From Christensenella sp. UBA2853 (GTDB lineage: Bacteria; Bacillota; Clostridia; Christensenellales; Aristaeellaceae), in assembly GCA_002350845.1 (NCBI GenBank), contig DEFL01000039.1, forward strand, positions 19,535 through 83,534: a stretch of DNA of 64,000 nt. Direction: 5' to 3'. Shown here piece by piece: positions 48,806 through 56,476 of this stretch. Positions within the stretch are counted from its first letter, which is position 1, and every line of letters begins with the position of its first letter. The notes under the pieces were generated by a model. It did no database searches, was not told where the DNA came from, and saw only the letters and a list, made by a program, of their open reading frames with translations. A program made the translations under genes and the position numbers.

Positions 48806-50221
48806 ATGAAAATTTTTAACAGCATGACAAGGCGTAAAGAGGAATTCAAACCGATCCACGAAGGAAAAGTCGGCATCTACGCCTGTGGTCCGACTGTTTA
48901 TGATTATTTTCACATCGGAAACGCAAGACCTTTTATCACCTTTGATGTGCTTCGCAGACAGCTGGAGCGCGAAGGGTATGAGGTCACTTTTGTTCAGAAT
49001 TTTACGGATATTGATGATAAGATGATCAAGCGTGCCAATGAGGAAGGCATCACGGTCAAAGAGCTCGCAGATCGTTTTATCAAAGAGTATTATACGGATG
49101 CAAAGGCTCTGGGCATTCGTCCTGCCACCGTGCACCCCCGTGCGACCGAGCATATTTCTCAGATCATTCATCTTGTTCAGACACTGATTGATAACGGCCA
49201 TGCTTATGTTGGCAAAACAGGAGATGTCTATTACCGTGTTTCTGCATTCCCCGGTTATGGCAAACTGTCAGGGCAGAATGTGGAAGACAGGGAGATGGGC
49301 GCTTCCGAGCGTCTGGATGTCGAGACCGACAAGGAAAACCCTGCAGACTTTGTTCTCTGGAAGGCGCAGAAGCCCGGAGAGCCTGCATGGGAAAGCCCGT
49401 GGGGTATGGGACGTCCCGGCTGGCATATTGAATGCTCGGCTATGTCCATGACCTATCTGGGTGATACATTTGATATTCATTGCGGTGGTCATGACCTTCT
49501 CTTCCCGCATCATGAAAATGAAATTGCGCAGTCTGAAGGAGCTACAGGAAAGCCCTACGTGCATTACTGGATGCATAATGGGTTCATCAATATCGACAAT
49601 CAGAAAATGTCCAAATCTCTGGGCAATTTCTTCACGGTTCGTGATATTTCCAAAGAGTTTGATCTTGAAGCTGTCCGCATGTTCATGCTTGGCGCGCATT
49701 ACCGCAGCCCGATCAATTTCTCCAGGGATCAGATTGTCTCTGCTAATGCCAGCCTGCAGCGTCTGTATACGGCCCGTGATCAGATGCTGTTCCTGAAGAA
49801 GAATGCACAGTCCCGTGCGCTTTCTGATGAGGAAAAACAGCTGGTGGAACGCCTCGCAGGTTATGAAAAGCGGTTTGATGACGCGATGGATGATGACCTG
49901 AACACGGCTGACGCGATTGGTGCGATTTTTGAAGAAGTCAAGGATCTCAACTCCAATCTGAATTCTGATTCTTCTCTGGAAGTCATTGAGGCAGCGCTTG
50001 CCAGCTTCAAGGGCATGACGGATGTGCTGGGCCTTGTCCAGAGACAGCCGACCGGAGAAGATGACATCCCGGAAGAGATCAGAAAAATGGCAGAAGAACG
50101 CGCTGCAGCAAGGAAAGAGAAAAACTGGAAGCGTTCTGATGAATTGAGAGATGCGATTAAAGCCGCAGGCTATATTCTGGAAGATACCCCTCAGGGACAG
50201 AAGATTCGGAAGAATATGTAA
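48806..50221 (+). CDS. cysS: Cysteinyl-tRNA synthetase
   Basis: This 471-residue class I synthetase charges tRNA-Cys. The zinc-site start YACGPTVYDYFHIGNARPF includes the HIGH signature, the second zinc segment is HIECSAMSMTYLG with GGHDLLFPHHENE, and the KMSKS loop is QKMSKSLGNFF. The ATG at 48806 lies 9 bases after AGGAGG. It has its own promoter without the usual T-box and is followed by a terminator hairpin before dnaX. Confidence 0.97.
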   Translation: MKIFNSMTRRKEEFKPIHEGKVGIYACGPTVYDYFHIGNARPFITFDVLRRQLEREGYEVTFVQNFTDIDDKMIKRANEEGITVKELADRFIKEYYTDAKALGIRPATVHPRATEHISQIIHLVQTLIDNGHAYVGKTGDVYYRVSAFPGYGKLSGQNVEDREMGASERLDVETDKENPADFVLWKAQKPGEPAWESPWGMGRPGWHIECSAMSMTYLGDTFDIHCGGHDLLFPHHENEIAQSEGATGKPYVHYWMHNGFINIDNQKMSKSLGNFFTVRDISKEFDLEAVRMFMLGAHYRSPINFSRDQIVSANASLQRLYTARDQMLFLKKNAQSRALSDEEKQLVERLAGYEKRFDDAMDDDLNTADAIGAIFEEVKDLNSNLNSDSSLEVIEAALASFKGMTDVLGLVQRQPTGEDDIPEEIRKMAEERAAARKEKNWKRSDELRDAIKAAGYILEDTPQGQKIRKNM

Positions 50222-50230
50222 TTCATATTC

Positions 50231-50256
50231 AGCCGGCCGTTCCGGCCGGCTTTTCC
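50231..50256 (+). terminator. Terminator between cysS and dnaX
   Basis: GCCGGCCG (50232-50239) pairs with CGGCCGGC (50243-50250) around TTC, then TTTTCC. It may be leaky, since no separate dnaX promoter is evident. Confidence 0.75.
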
Positions 50257-50279
50257 AGTGAAACAGGAGGAAATAGGCA

Positions 50280-51896
50280 ATGGCATATCAGGCCTTGTAT
50301 CGGCAGTGGCGTCCTGTGAATTTTGCGCAGATGGTGGGACAGGAGAATATTGTCAAAACGCTGCGCAATCAGGTTGCCTCCGGAAGGATTGCACATGCTT
50401 ATCTCTTCTGCGGAAGCCGTGGAACCGGTAAGACAAGCACGGCGAAGATTCTGTCGCGGGCGTTTAACTGTGAACACCCCGACCACGGAGATCCGTGCGG
50501 TGAATGTGAAAGCTGTAAACGTCTGCTGCGCGGGGATTCTCTTGACGTGCAGGAAATTGACGCTGCAAGTAATAACGGCGTGGACCAGGTCCGTGAACTG
50601 AGGGATACGGTTCAATATCCGCCGCAGTATGGGAAATACAAAGTCTATATCATTGACGAAGTCCATATGCTGTCAACGGCCGCATTCAATGCGCTGCTGA
50701 AAACCCTGGAAGAACCGCCGGAGTATGTCGTCTTTATTCTTGCTACGACTGAGCCGCAGAAAGTTCCTGCGACCATCCTTTCCAGATGCCAGAGATTCGA
50801 TTTTGGACGCATTCCTGCCGCACAGATTGCAGCACGGCTTCAGGAAGCTGCAGATGGAGCAGGTGCGATTGTTTCCGATGATGCGCTGATGCTGATTGCA
50901 CGTGCGGCTGAAGGCGGCATGCGCGATGCACTCTCTATTCTGGACATGTGTCTTGGATATGGCACAGAAATTGACGAGCAGCTTGTCCACAGTGTTCTGG
51001 GTACCGCGGACAGAAGTTTTCTGTTCTCGTTTACAGAGTCGTTAAAGGATGAGAATGTCGGTCAGGCTTTTACTCAGATTGATGAACTGATGCGGAGCGG
51101 ACGTGAACCGATCGTGTTCAGCCGTGATATTGCCCAGCATCTTCGTTCTCTCCTGATGGCCATGTACTGCGGTGATGACCTTGCCAGCCTTCTGGATCTG
51201 ACACAGGAGGATGCAGATGCCTATAGAAAGCAGGCGCAGGGATTCAGCTCAGACCGGTTGATCCGTATACTTGACGAATATATGTCTGTTGAATCCAATA
51301 TGCGGTATGCAGCCTCGCCCAGGCTTGCACTCGAAACGGCTACGGTCAGGTCATGTACGCAGACCGGTGATTTTGATGCAGTGGCATTGCGTGAACAGAT
51401 CAAGGAACTTGAGCTGAAGATCCAATCGCTTGAAAAGCAGATCTCAGAAGGTGTTGTTGCTGCACCTAAAGCAGGAAAAGCATCTTCGTCCCGAGCTACA
51501 GCGCCAGAGCGGAAAGTACCTGCAGTGACACGGGTTGTGGATGGCTCGCAAAAAGATATATGGAATTCGATGATTGAATTTGTCAAACGATCCAACCCGG
51601 GCAAATATGCGATTCTTGCGCAGGGAAAGTTTGTCGGCTGTGAAGGCAGCAAGTATCTCTGGGAGGTCAAAGCAGGGTCCGTTGCTCTTATGACCATGAT
51701 GAATGCTGACCCAACCAGGAAGATGGTCGCGGATGCACTCTCTGAGGCAGCTGGACAGCCGTGCCTTTTTGAAGCTGTCATGGAAGGTCAGCAGGGGACT
51801 GCGAAGCAGAATGAGAATGAAGCCGATTTTCTCGGCAGTCTGCGTGAGACATTTGGAGCTGATCGAGTGACTGTACAGGACAAACCGAAGCAGTAA
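50280..51896 (+). CDS. dnaX: DNA polymerase III subunits gamma/tau
   Basis: This 538-residue clamp-loader ATPase has Walker A GSRGTGKTSTAK, the zinc site CEHPDHGDPCGECESCKRL, Walker B VYIIDEVHMLS, the SRC motif LSRCQRFDFG and the lid helical domain. A coiled-coil stretch (LREQIKELELKIQSLEKQIS) precedes the C-terminal tau part. I see no strong slippery sequence that would mark a frameshifted short form. AGGAGG precedes the ATG by 9 bases. A perfect 18-bp hairpin follows. Confidence 0.96.
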   Translation: MAYQALYRQWRPVNFAQMVGQENIVKTLRNQVASGRIAHAYLFCGSRGTGKTSTAKILSRAFNCEHPDHGDPCGECESCKRLLRGDSLDVQEIDAASNNGVDQVRELRDTVQYPPQYGKYKVYIIDEVHMLSTAAFNALLKTLEEPPEYVVFILATTEPQKVPATILSRCQRFDFGRIPAAQIAARLQEAADGAGAIVSDDALMLIARAAEGGMRDALSILDMCLGYGTEIDEQLVHSVLGTADRSFLFSFTESLKDENVGQAFTQIDELMRSGREPIVFSRDIAQHLRSLLMAMYCGDDLASLLDLTQEDADAYRKQAQGFSSDRLIRILDEYMSVESNMRYAASPRLALETATVRSCTQTGDFDAVALREQIKELELKIQSLEKQISEGVVAAPKAGKASSSRATAPERKVPAVTRVVDGSQKDIWNSMIEFVKRSNPGKYAILAQGKFVGCEGSKYLWEVKAGSVALMTMMNADPTRKMVADALSEAAGQPCLFEAVMEGQQGTAKQNENEADFLGSLRETFGADRVTVQDKPKQ

Positions 51897-51938
51897 AACA
51901 GCAGCGCCTGTGAGAAACCGGCGTGCTGAATGAAAGAA

Positions 51939-51989
51939 CATAAAAAGCTGATGTCATCTGATGCGGCAGGGTGACATCAGCTTTTTATG
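51939..51989 (+). terminator. Intrinsic terminator of dnaX
   Basis: CATAAAAAGCTGATGTCA (51939-51956) pairs perfectly with 51972-51989 (TGACATCAGCTTTTTATG), with the T-run in the right arm. Because both arms carry A/T runs, it could act in either direction. Confidence 0.92.
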
Positions 51990-52090
51990 ATGCGAAGGGT
52001 CTGCAGCAGTCAGTGCATGAAATGAAACAAAAATCGGAACAGATGAAACATAAAATGCCATAAAATCAGTCCTGAGAAATCATGTATGAA

Positions 52091-52119
52091 TTGACACAGG
52101 AAAATCAAATAGTTATAAT
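52091..52119 (+). promoter_or_regulatory. Consensus promoter of mgtE
   Basis: TTGACA (52091-52096), a 17-base spacer, and TATAAT (52114-52119), a perfect match. The first transcribed base would be near 52126, giving a leader of about 180 bases. Confidence 0.92.
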
Positions 52120-52125
52120 TTTTCC

Positions 52126-52273
52126 GATACCACAAACAAGTGAGGTGAGGCAGTGTGGACGGTCATGAGAGTACTGGCGATGGGCATACGTCACTCTGTC
52201 TCCGACAAATGAACTGTCGATGATGGCATTGACGTTTCCCTGCCTGCCTGTGACCTTGCTCAGGAGGTTTTTT
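52126..52273 (+). promoter_or_regulatory. Structured mgtE leader, possible magnesium riboswitch or leader-peptide attenuator
   Basis: The leader contains GTGAGGTGAGGC, shared in part with the M-box (ykoK) magnesium riboswitch, but I cannot match the rest of that consensus. AGG-tg-AGGCAG (52143-52153) can pair with CTGCCT-g-CCT (52240-52249), which overlaps the left arm of a terminator-like hairpin at 52243-52267 followed by TTTTTT. These two helices are mutually exclusive, the logic of a transcription switch. The class is unassigned. Confidence 0.6.
52153..52212 (+). CDS. Candidate leader peptide of mgtE (19 residues)
   Basis: GTG at 52153, five bases after GAGGTG, opens a frame of 19 codons (MWTVMRVLAMGIRHSVSDK) ending TGA at 52212. 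Its start codon overlaps the left strand of the proposed switching helix, so ribosome loading could alter leader folding. It could be chance. Confidence 0.3.
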   Translation: MWTVMRVLAMGIRHSVSDK

Positions 52274-52308
52274 ATTGATGTAAAAAAACAGGGAAAGGGG
52301 CAATCCAT

Positions 52309-53919
52309 ATGAACGAATTAAAGGACGAAAAGATGCGTGAGTTTTCTGAAGAAGAGATTTCAGAAGAACAGAAGGCGCAGGATGAGAATGCTTCTGACGT
52401 GGTCAATGAAGATCATTCCAGCCAGGAAGAAGCCGCTGACATCCGTGTGGAAGACGAGCAGGAAGAAAACTCGAACGATGAACAGCAGAATGATGACAAA
52501 GAACCGGATGATGAAGAAAGTGTGTTCGAGCATCCTGACTATGAGTCAGAACTGAAACAAATCATTCGAAGTGATCTGTCTTTCGAAGAGAAAAAAGATC
52601 GCCTGGCAGATTATCATGCCAATGATATCGCCGGTGTTCTGGATGAACTGACGCCAGAAGAACGCAAAGCGCTTTATCGTATTCTGGGCGATGAAGAAAC
52701 ATCTGAAGTCTTCGCCTATCTCGATGATGCCAGCATATACATTGCGGAACTGACACCGGAAATTGCTGCAGACATCGTTCAGGAAATGGACGCGGACGAT
52801 GCTGTTGATGTTCTTGAAAATCTGGACGAAGAACAGCAGGCAGCGATTATTCAGCATATCGATGATGAGGAAGCAAAAGAAGACATTCGCCTGATTCAGT
52901 CCTATGAAGACGATGAAATCGGCAGCAAGATGACGACAAACTATATCGCCATACGGCGTGGATTGTCCATCAAGCAGGCGATGCGTGCACTCATTGATCA
53001 GGCGGCTGACAACGACAACCTGTCTACCATTTATGTCATAGAATCGACAGAAGATGGAGACGAGACATTCTATGGTGCGATTAATCTTCAGGACCTGATC
53101 ATTGCACGTCAGGGCACGGACCTGGACAGTTTGATCACAACCAGTTACCCTTATGTCTATGACCATGAATCGGTTGATGACTGCATCGAACAATTGAAAG
53201 ATTATTCCGAAGACTCCATTCCTGTCCTGAATACAGACAAACAGATTCTTGGCGTTATCACTTCTCAGGACCTCGTTGAAGTGGTTGACGAAGAAATGGG
53301 CGAAGACTATGCGAGACTGGGCGGTTTGACGGCAGAAGAAGATCTGAATGAACCACTCAAAGATTCCATCAAGAAAAGGGCGCCCTGGCTTCTGACACTC
53401 ATGGGCCTTGGCCTGATTGTTTCCTCTGTGGTCGGCATTTTTGAGCCAGTCATGAAGGAACTTGCTTTCGTAGTCGCTTTCCAGTCCATGATCCTTGATA
53501 TGGCGGGTAATGTGGGTACACAGTCGCTGGCCGTGACCATTCGTGTACTGATGGATGAAAATCTGACCGGCAGGGAAAAACTGCACCTTGTGCTGAAGGA
53601 AGTCCGCGTTGGATTTGTGGATGGTCTGATTCTCGGAAGCATCAGTTTTCTGTTCATTGGTTTCTATCTGCATCTGACACAGGCCGGAAGGTCCTGGGGA
53701 TTCTGCTACACCGTCTCCGGCTGCATTGGATTCGCGATGGTTTTTGCAATGACGTTTTCTTCGACCGTGGCGACTCTTGTCCCGCTGTTTTTCAAGAAAA
53801 TCAAAATTGATCCTGCCGTTGCTTCCGGCCCGATGATCACGACATTGACCGACCTGGTTGGCGTGGTCAGCTACTATGGCCTGATTTGGACACTCCTCAT
53901 CAATGTGATGCATTACTGA
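52309..53919 (+). CDS. mgtE: Magnesium transporter MgtE
   Basis: This 536-residue protein begins with a strongly acidic, probably disordered segment of about 75 residues, then the MgtE N domain (DIAGVLDELTPEERKALYRI, IAADIVQEMDADDAVDVLEN), a CBS pair (IGSKMTTNYIAIRRGLSIKQ to IPVLNTDKQILGVITSQDLV) and five membrane helices with GNVGTQSLAV and VASGPMITTLTD, the pore signature. MgtE is a gated Mg2+ channel that closes when its CBS domains bind Mg2+. The acidic N-terminal extension is longer than in the T. thermophilus protein. AAGGGG precedes the ATG by 8 bases. The leader upstream looks regulatory. Confidence 0.95.
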   Translation: MNELKDEKMREFSEEEISEEQKAQDENASDVVNEDHSSQEEAADIRVEDEQEENSNDEQQNDDKEPDDEESVFEHPDYESELKQIIRSDLSFEEKKDRLADYHANDIAGVLDELTPEERKALYRILGDEETSEVFAYLDDASIYIAELTPEIAADIVQEMDADDAVDVLENLDEEQQAAIIQHIDDEEAKEDIRLIQSYEDDEIGSKMTTNYIAIRRGLSIKQAMRALIDQAADNDNLSTIYVIESTEDGDETFYGAINLQDLIIARQGTDLDSLITTSYPYVYDHESVDDCIEQLKDYSEDSIPVLNTDKQILGVITSQDLVEVVDEEMGEDYARLGGLTAEEDLNEPLKDSIKKRAPWLLTLMGLGLIVSSVVGIFEPVMKELAFVVAFQSMILDMAGNVGTQSLAVTIRVLMDENLTGREKLHLVLKEVRVGFVDGLILGSISFLFIGFYLHLTQAGRSWGFCYTVSGCIGFAMVFAMTFSSTVATLVPLFFKKIKIDPAVASGPMITTLTDLVGVVSYYGLIWTLLINVMHY

Positions 53920-53952
53920 ATCTGGGGGCCGTTGTATTCATTTCGTCCCCAC

Positions 53953-53993
53953 AAACAAGCAGCCCGCCTGAAAAGCCGGGCTGCTTGTTTTCG
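53953..53993 (+). terminator. Intrinsic terminator of mgtE
   Basis: AACAAGCAGCCCG (53954-53966) pairs with CGGGCTGCTTGTT (53977-53989), followed by TTTC. Confidence 0.9.
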
Positions 53994-54148
53994 TACCGTG
54001 GTACATATTTTTGATAAGGAATAATTCTTCATAAAAAGTTTGTTCATTTGTGGAGGAAAAAGGAACGGTATGTCGAAGTGGATAAAAAGGGTTAGATTGT
54101 GACCCATAGTCTGAAATCCTTATGCTTATTGATGGAAGGGGATATGAA

Positions 54149-55633
54149 ATGGCTAATACGCAGGAACTCAAGCAGTCGCTGGCCCGAAAAGCAGCTATTC
54201 TGCAAGGCGACGCTGAGCGCATTGCCAAACAGCATGCCGATGGCAAGCTGACAGCTCGTGAGCGGGTTGAAAAGCTTCTGGATGAAGGCAGCTTTGTTGA
54301 ACTGGACGCTCTTGTTTCCAAAGGGCAGGATTATGCGGGTGTCGTCACAGGTTATGGTACCGTACAGGATCGTCCTGTGTATGTCTTTGCGCAGGATTTC
54401 ACCGTGCACGGTGGAGCCATGGGCTCTATGCAGGCAAAGAAGATCTGTAAAGTTCTCGACCTGGCACAGAAAACCGGAGCACCGGTGATCGCCATGTGTG
54501 ACAGTGCCGGCGTTCGGATCGATGAAGGCGCAGACGCAATGAATGCTTATGCCCGGATTTATGCCAGAATGGCAAGACTCAGCGGCGTATGCCCCATGAT
54601 CGCGCTTGTTCTTGGTCCTGTCTGCGGCGGTGCAGCGCTGATTGCGCAGATCGCTGATATTGCCATTGAAGCAGCTGATGTTGGCCGTCTGATGGTCTAT
54701 GGACCGCAGGTTGTCAGCGCTGTGACCGGCAAGACCGTGGATGCTGTGCAGCTCGGTGGAGCTGACAACATGGCCAAGCAGGGCGGCGTTGCCATGACTG
54801 CAGCCAATGAAGCCGAAGCCATTGCACTGACGGCTTCTCTTCTCGATCTCCTCCCAGGCTGCAATATGGAAGATGCCCCGATCATGGACACCGATGATTT
54901 GAATCGTGTTCTTCCTGAAATTGACGCTGGCGACAGCCAGGCTCTTCTTGAAGGCATGGCGGATGATGGTGTTTTCCAGGAACTGTATGCGTCCTGGGGA
55001 ACTGAAATCCGTGTCGCACTCGCACGGGTGGGTGGAAGAACCTGCGGTCTGGTTGTCTCGAATGCAGCTGAAAACAATGGGGAACTGGCACCTGCAGCCG
55101 CCGCAAAGGCAGCACGCTTTGTACGCTTCTGCGACTGCTATACGATTCCTGTTGTATCCCTGATTAACAGCCGTGGCGTTCAGGTCCCGAGCGCTTCTTC
55201 CCAGTCCTGGACCATGATTACGCTCAGCCAGCTTCTCTACGCCTATGCGGAAGCAACAACACCCAAGGTTTCTGTTGTTGTTGGCAATGCGATCGGTCAG
55301 GCCTATGTTGCCATGGGCGGCAAAGCGAATGCGGATGTGACCTACGCATGGCCGGATGCAGTCATCTCTGCGCTGACACCGGAAGCTGCGGTCCAGGTTC
55401 TTTATACCGATGAATTAAAGAACGACAGCAAACCTGCCCTCGAAACGCGTGCTGAACTGGAGAAGAAATTTGCTTCTGAAGTTGCAGACGCATCTGCTGC
55501 AGCTGCAAGCGGAATGATTGATGATGTCATTCTTCCTGCCGAAACACGCAAGTATGTTATTGCTGCGCTTGAAATGCTTTCTTCCAAGCGGGACAGCAAC
55601 CCGCCCAAGAAGCATGGCAACCTGCCGCTTTAA
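54149..55633 (+). CDS. Acyl-CoA-type carboxyltransferase (MmdA/PccB/12S-like)
   Basis: This 494-residue protein has the two-lobe carboxyltransferase fold of methylmalonyl-CoA decarboxylase alpha, propionyl-CoA carboxylase beta and the 12S transcarboxylase subunit. Visible motifs: KLTARERVEKLLDEGSFVEL, VYVFAQDFTVHGGAMG (oxyanion loop), GPVCGGAALIAQIADI and a second lobe with PVVSLINSRGVQVP. It moves CO2 between an acyl-CoA and biotin. In this protein the second lobe motifs depart from standard PccB sequences, so the exact acyl-CoA is uncertain. The ATG at 54149 follows AAGGGG by 7 bases. It is the first of five decarboxylase-cluster genes. Confidence 0.88.
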   Translation: MANTQELKQSLARKAAILQGDAERIAKQHADGKLTARERVEKLLDEGSFVELDALVSKGQDYAGVVTGYGTVQDRPVYVFAQDFTVHGGAMGSMQAKKICKVLDLAQKTGAPVIAMCDSAGVRIDEGADAMNAYARIYARMARLSGVCPMIALVLGPVCGGAALIAQIADIAIEAADVGRLMVYGPQVVSAVTGKTVDAVQLGGADNMAKQGGVAMTAANEAEAIALTASLLDLLPGCNMEDAPIMDTDDLNRVLPEIDAGDSQALLEGMADDGVFQELYASWGTEIRVALARVGGRTCGLVVSNAAENNGELAPAAAAKAARFVRFCDCYTIPVVSLINSRGVQVPSASSQSWTMITLSQLLYAYAEATTPKVSVVVGNAIGQAYVAMGGKANADVTYAWPDAVISALTPEAAVQVLYTDELKNDSKPALETRAELEKKFASEVADASAAAASGMIDDVILPAETRKYVIAALEMLSSKRDSNPPKKHGNLPL

Positions 55634-55648
55634 GTGGAGGTGTGAGCA

Positions 55649-56011
55649 TTGACGACTCAGCCATTGAATCTTGGTAACAGTTTACTGGTCACTTTAATCG
55701 GCATGATCATTGTTTTCTTCGGTCTTACGATTCTGATTTTCCTGATTAAAGCACTTGTGAGACTGACAGAGAATCTCGGGCGGAAGAAAACTCCTGTTCG
55801 TACAGTGACGCCGCCGCCGGCACCTGCCCCTGCTCCAGTCGCTGTAGAAGAACCGGAAGAAAATGAGGACGAACTGATCGCTGTGATCACTGCCGCCATC
55901 GCATGCATGATGGAAGAAGGCACCACTTTTACTGTTCGTCATGTGAAACGCGTGAGTACTGCTCCCGCCTGGCAGAAAGCCGGCAGGGAAGAGCAGATTT
56001 ACAGCCATTGA
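55649..56011 (+). CDS. Sodium pump decarboxylase gamma subunit (OadG family)
   Basis: This 120-residue protein has one N-terminal transmembrane helix (LLVTLIGMIIVFFGLTILIF), a Pro/Ala linker (VTPPPAPAPAPVAVEEPEE) and a short C-terminal part starting DELIAVITAAIACMMEE, the layout of OadG/MmdD. It holds the pump subunits together and may bind zinc or aid assembly. The start codon is TTG at 55649, 8 bases after GGAGG. It follows the carboxyltransferase stop by 15 bases. Confidence 0.88.
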   Translation: MTTQPLNLGNSLLVTLIGMIIVFFGLTILIFLIKALVRLTENLGRKKTPVRTVTPPPAPAPAPVAVEEPEENEDELIAVITAAIACMMEEGTTFTVRHVKRVSTAPAWQKAGREEQIYSH

Positions 56012-56070
56012 TTCTTTCATCAACAACACTTTGACAAATATGCTCATGATTCATAGGAGGATTGCATTTC

Positions 56071-56442
56071 ATGCGTACATTCAATGTTACGGTTAATGGT
56101 CAGACTTATGAAGTCTCCGTTGAAGAAGTCACCGGCGGCGCTGCTCCTGCACGTGCGGCTGCCCCTGCAGCTCCCAAGGCTGCTCCGAAGGCTGCCACGA
56201 AAGCCGCTCCGAAGGCTGTAGCCGGTGCTGGCACCCCCATTAAGGCGCCTATGCCTGGAACCATTCTGGATGTCAAAGTCAAGGTTGGGGATACCGTGAA
56301 GAACGGACAGGCAGTCTGCGTGCTCGAAGCCATGAAGATGGAAAACGAAATCCCTGCAACCAAAGACGGCAAGATCACTTCTGTGCTTGCATCGAAGGGC
56401 GCATCTGTGAATACCGGTGATGTTCTGGTCACCATCGAGTAA
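56071..56442 (+). CDS. Biotin carboxyl carrier protein of the decarboxylase/transcarboxylase
   Basis: This 123-residue protein has an N-terminal strand region (MRTFNVTVNGQTYEVSVEEV), an Ala/Pro/Lys-rich flexible linker (residues about 23-55) and a biotinyl domain with the modified lysine in EAMKMEN (Lys89). It shuttles carboxyl-biotin between the carboxyltransferase and the membrane pump. The ATG at 56071 is 10 bases after GGAGG. It resembles MmdC, GcdC and the 1.3S transcarboxylase subunit. A biotin ligase is not in the window. Confidence 0.95.
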   Translation: MRTFNVTVNGQTYEVSVEEVTGGAAPARAAAPAAPKAAPKAATKAAPKAVAGAGTPIKAPMPGTILDVKVKVGDTVKNGQAVCVLEAMKMENEIPATKDGKITSVLASKGASVNTGDVLVTIE

Positions 56443-56476
56443 CTGTAGATGATCTCAGGGAAAGTGAGTTGAGATA

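Noticed and set aside
50280..51896. Programmed frameshift in dnaX
   Set aside because: No convincing slippery A-rich heptamer with a following hairpin was found in the middle of the gene.
52126..52273. Confident assignment of the mgtE leader to the M-box class
   Set aside because: Only GGTGAGGC matches; the conserved core segments of the M-box could not be located by eye.
52546..53913. A 455-codon minus-strand frame opposite mgtE
   Set aside because: Antisense shadow of a conserved transporter gene with no start signal.
54097..54126. Promoter TTGTGA-18-TATGCT in front of the decarboxylase cluster
   Set aside because: The match is weak and would place the transcription start almost at the ribosome binding site; too uncertain to list.
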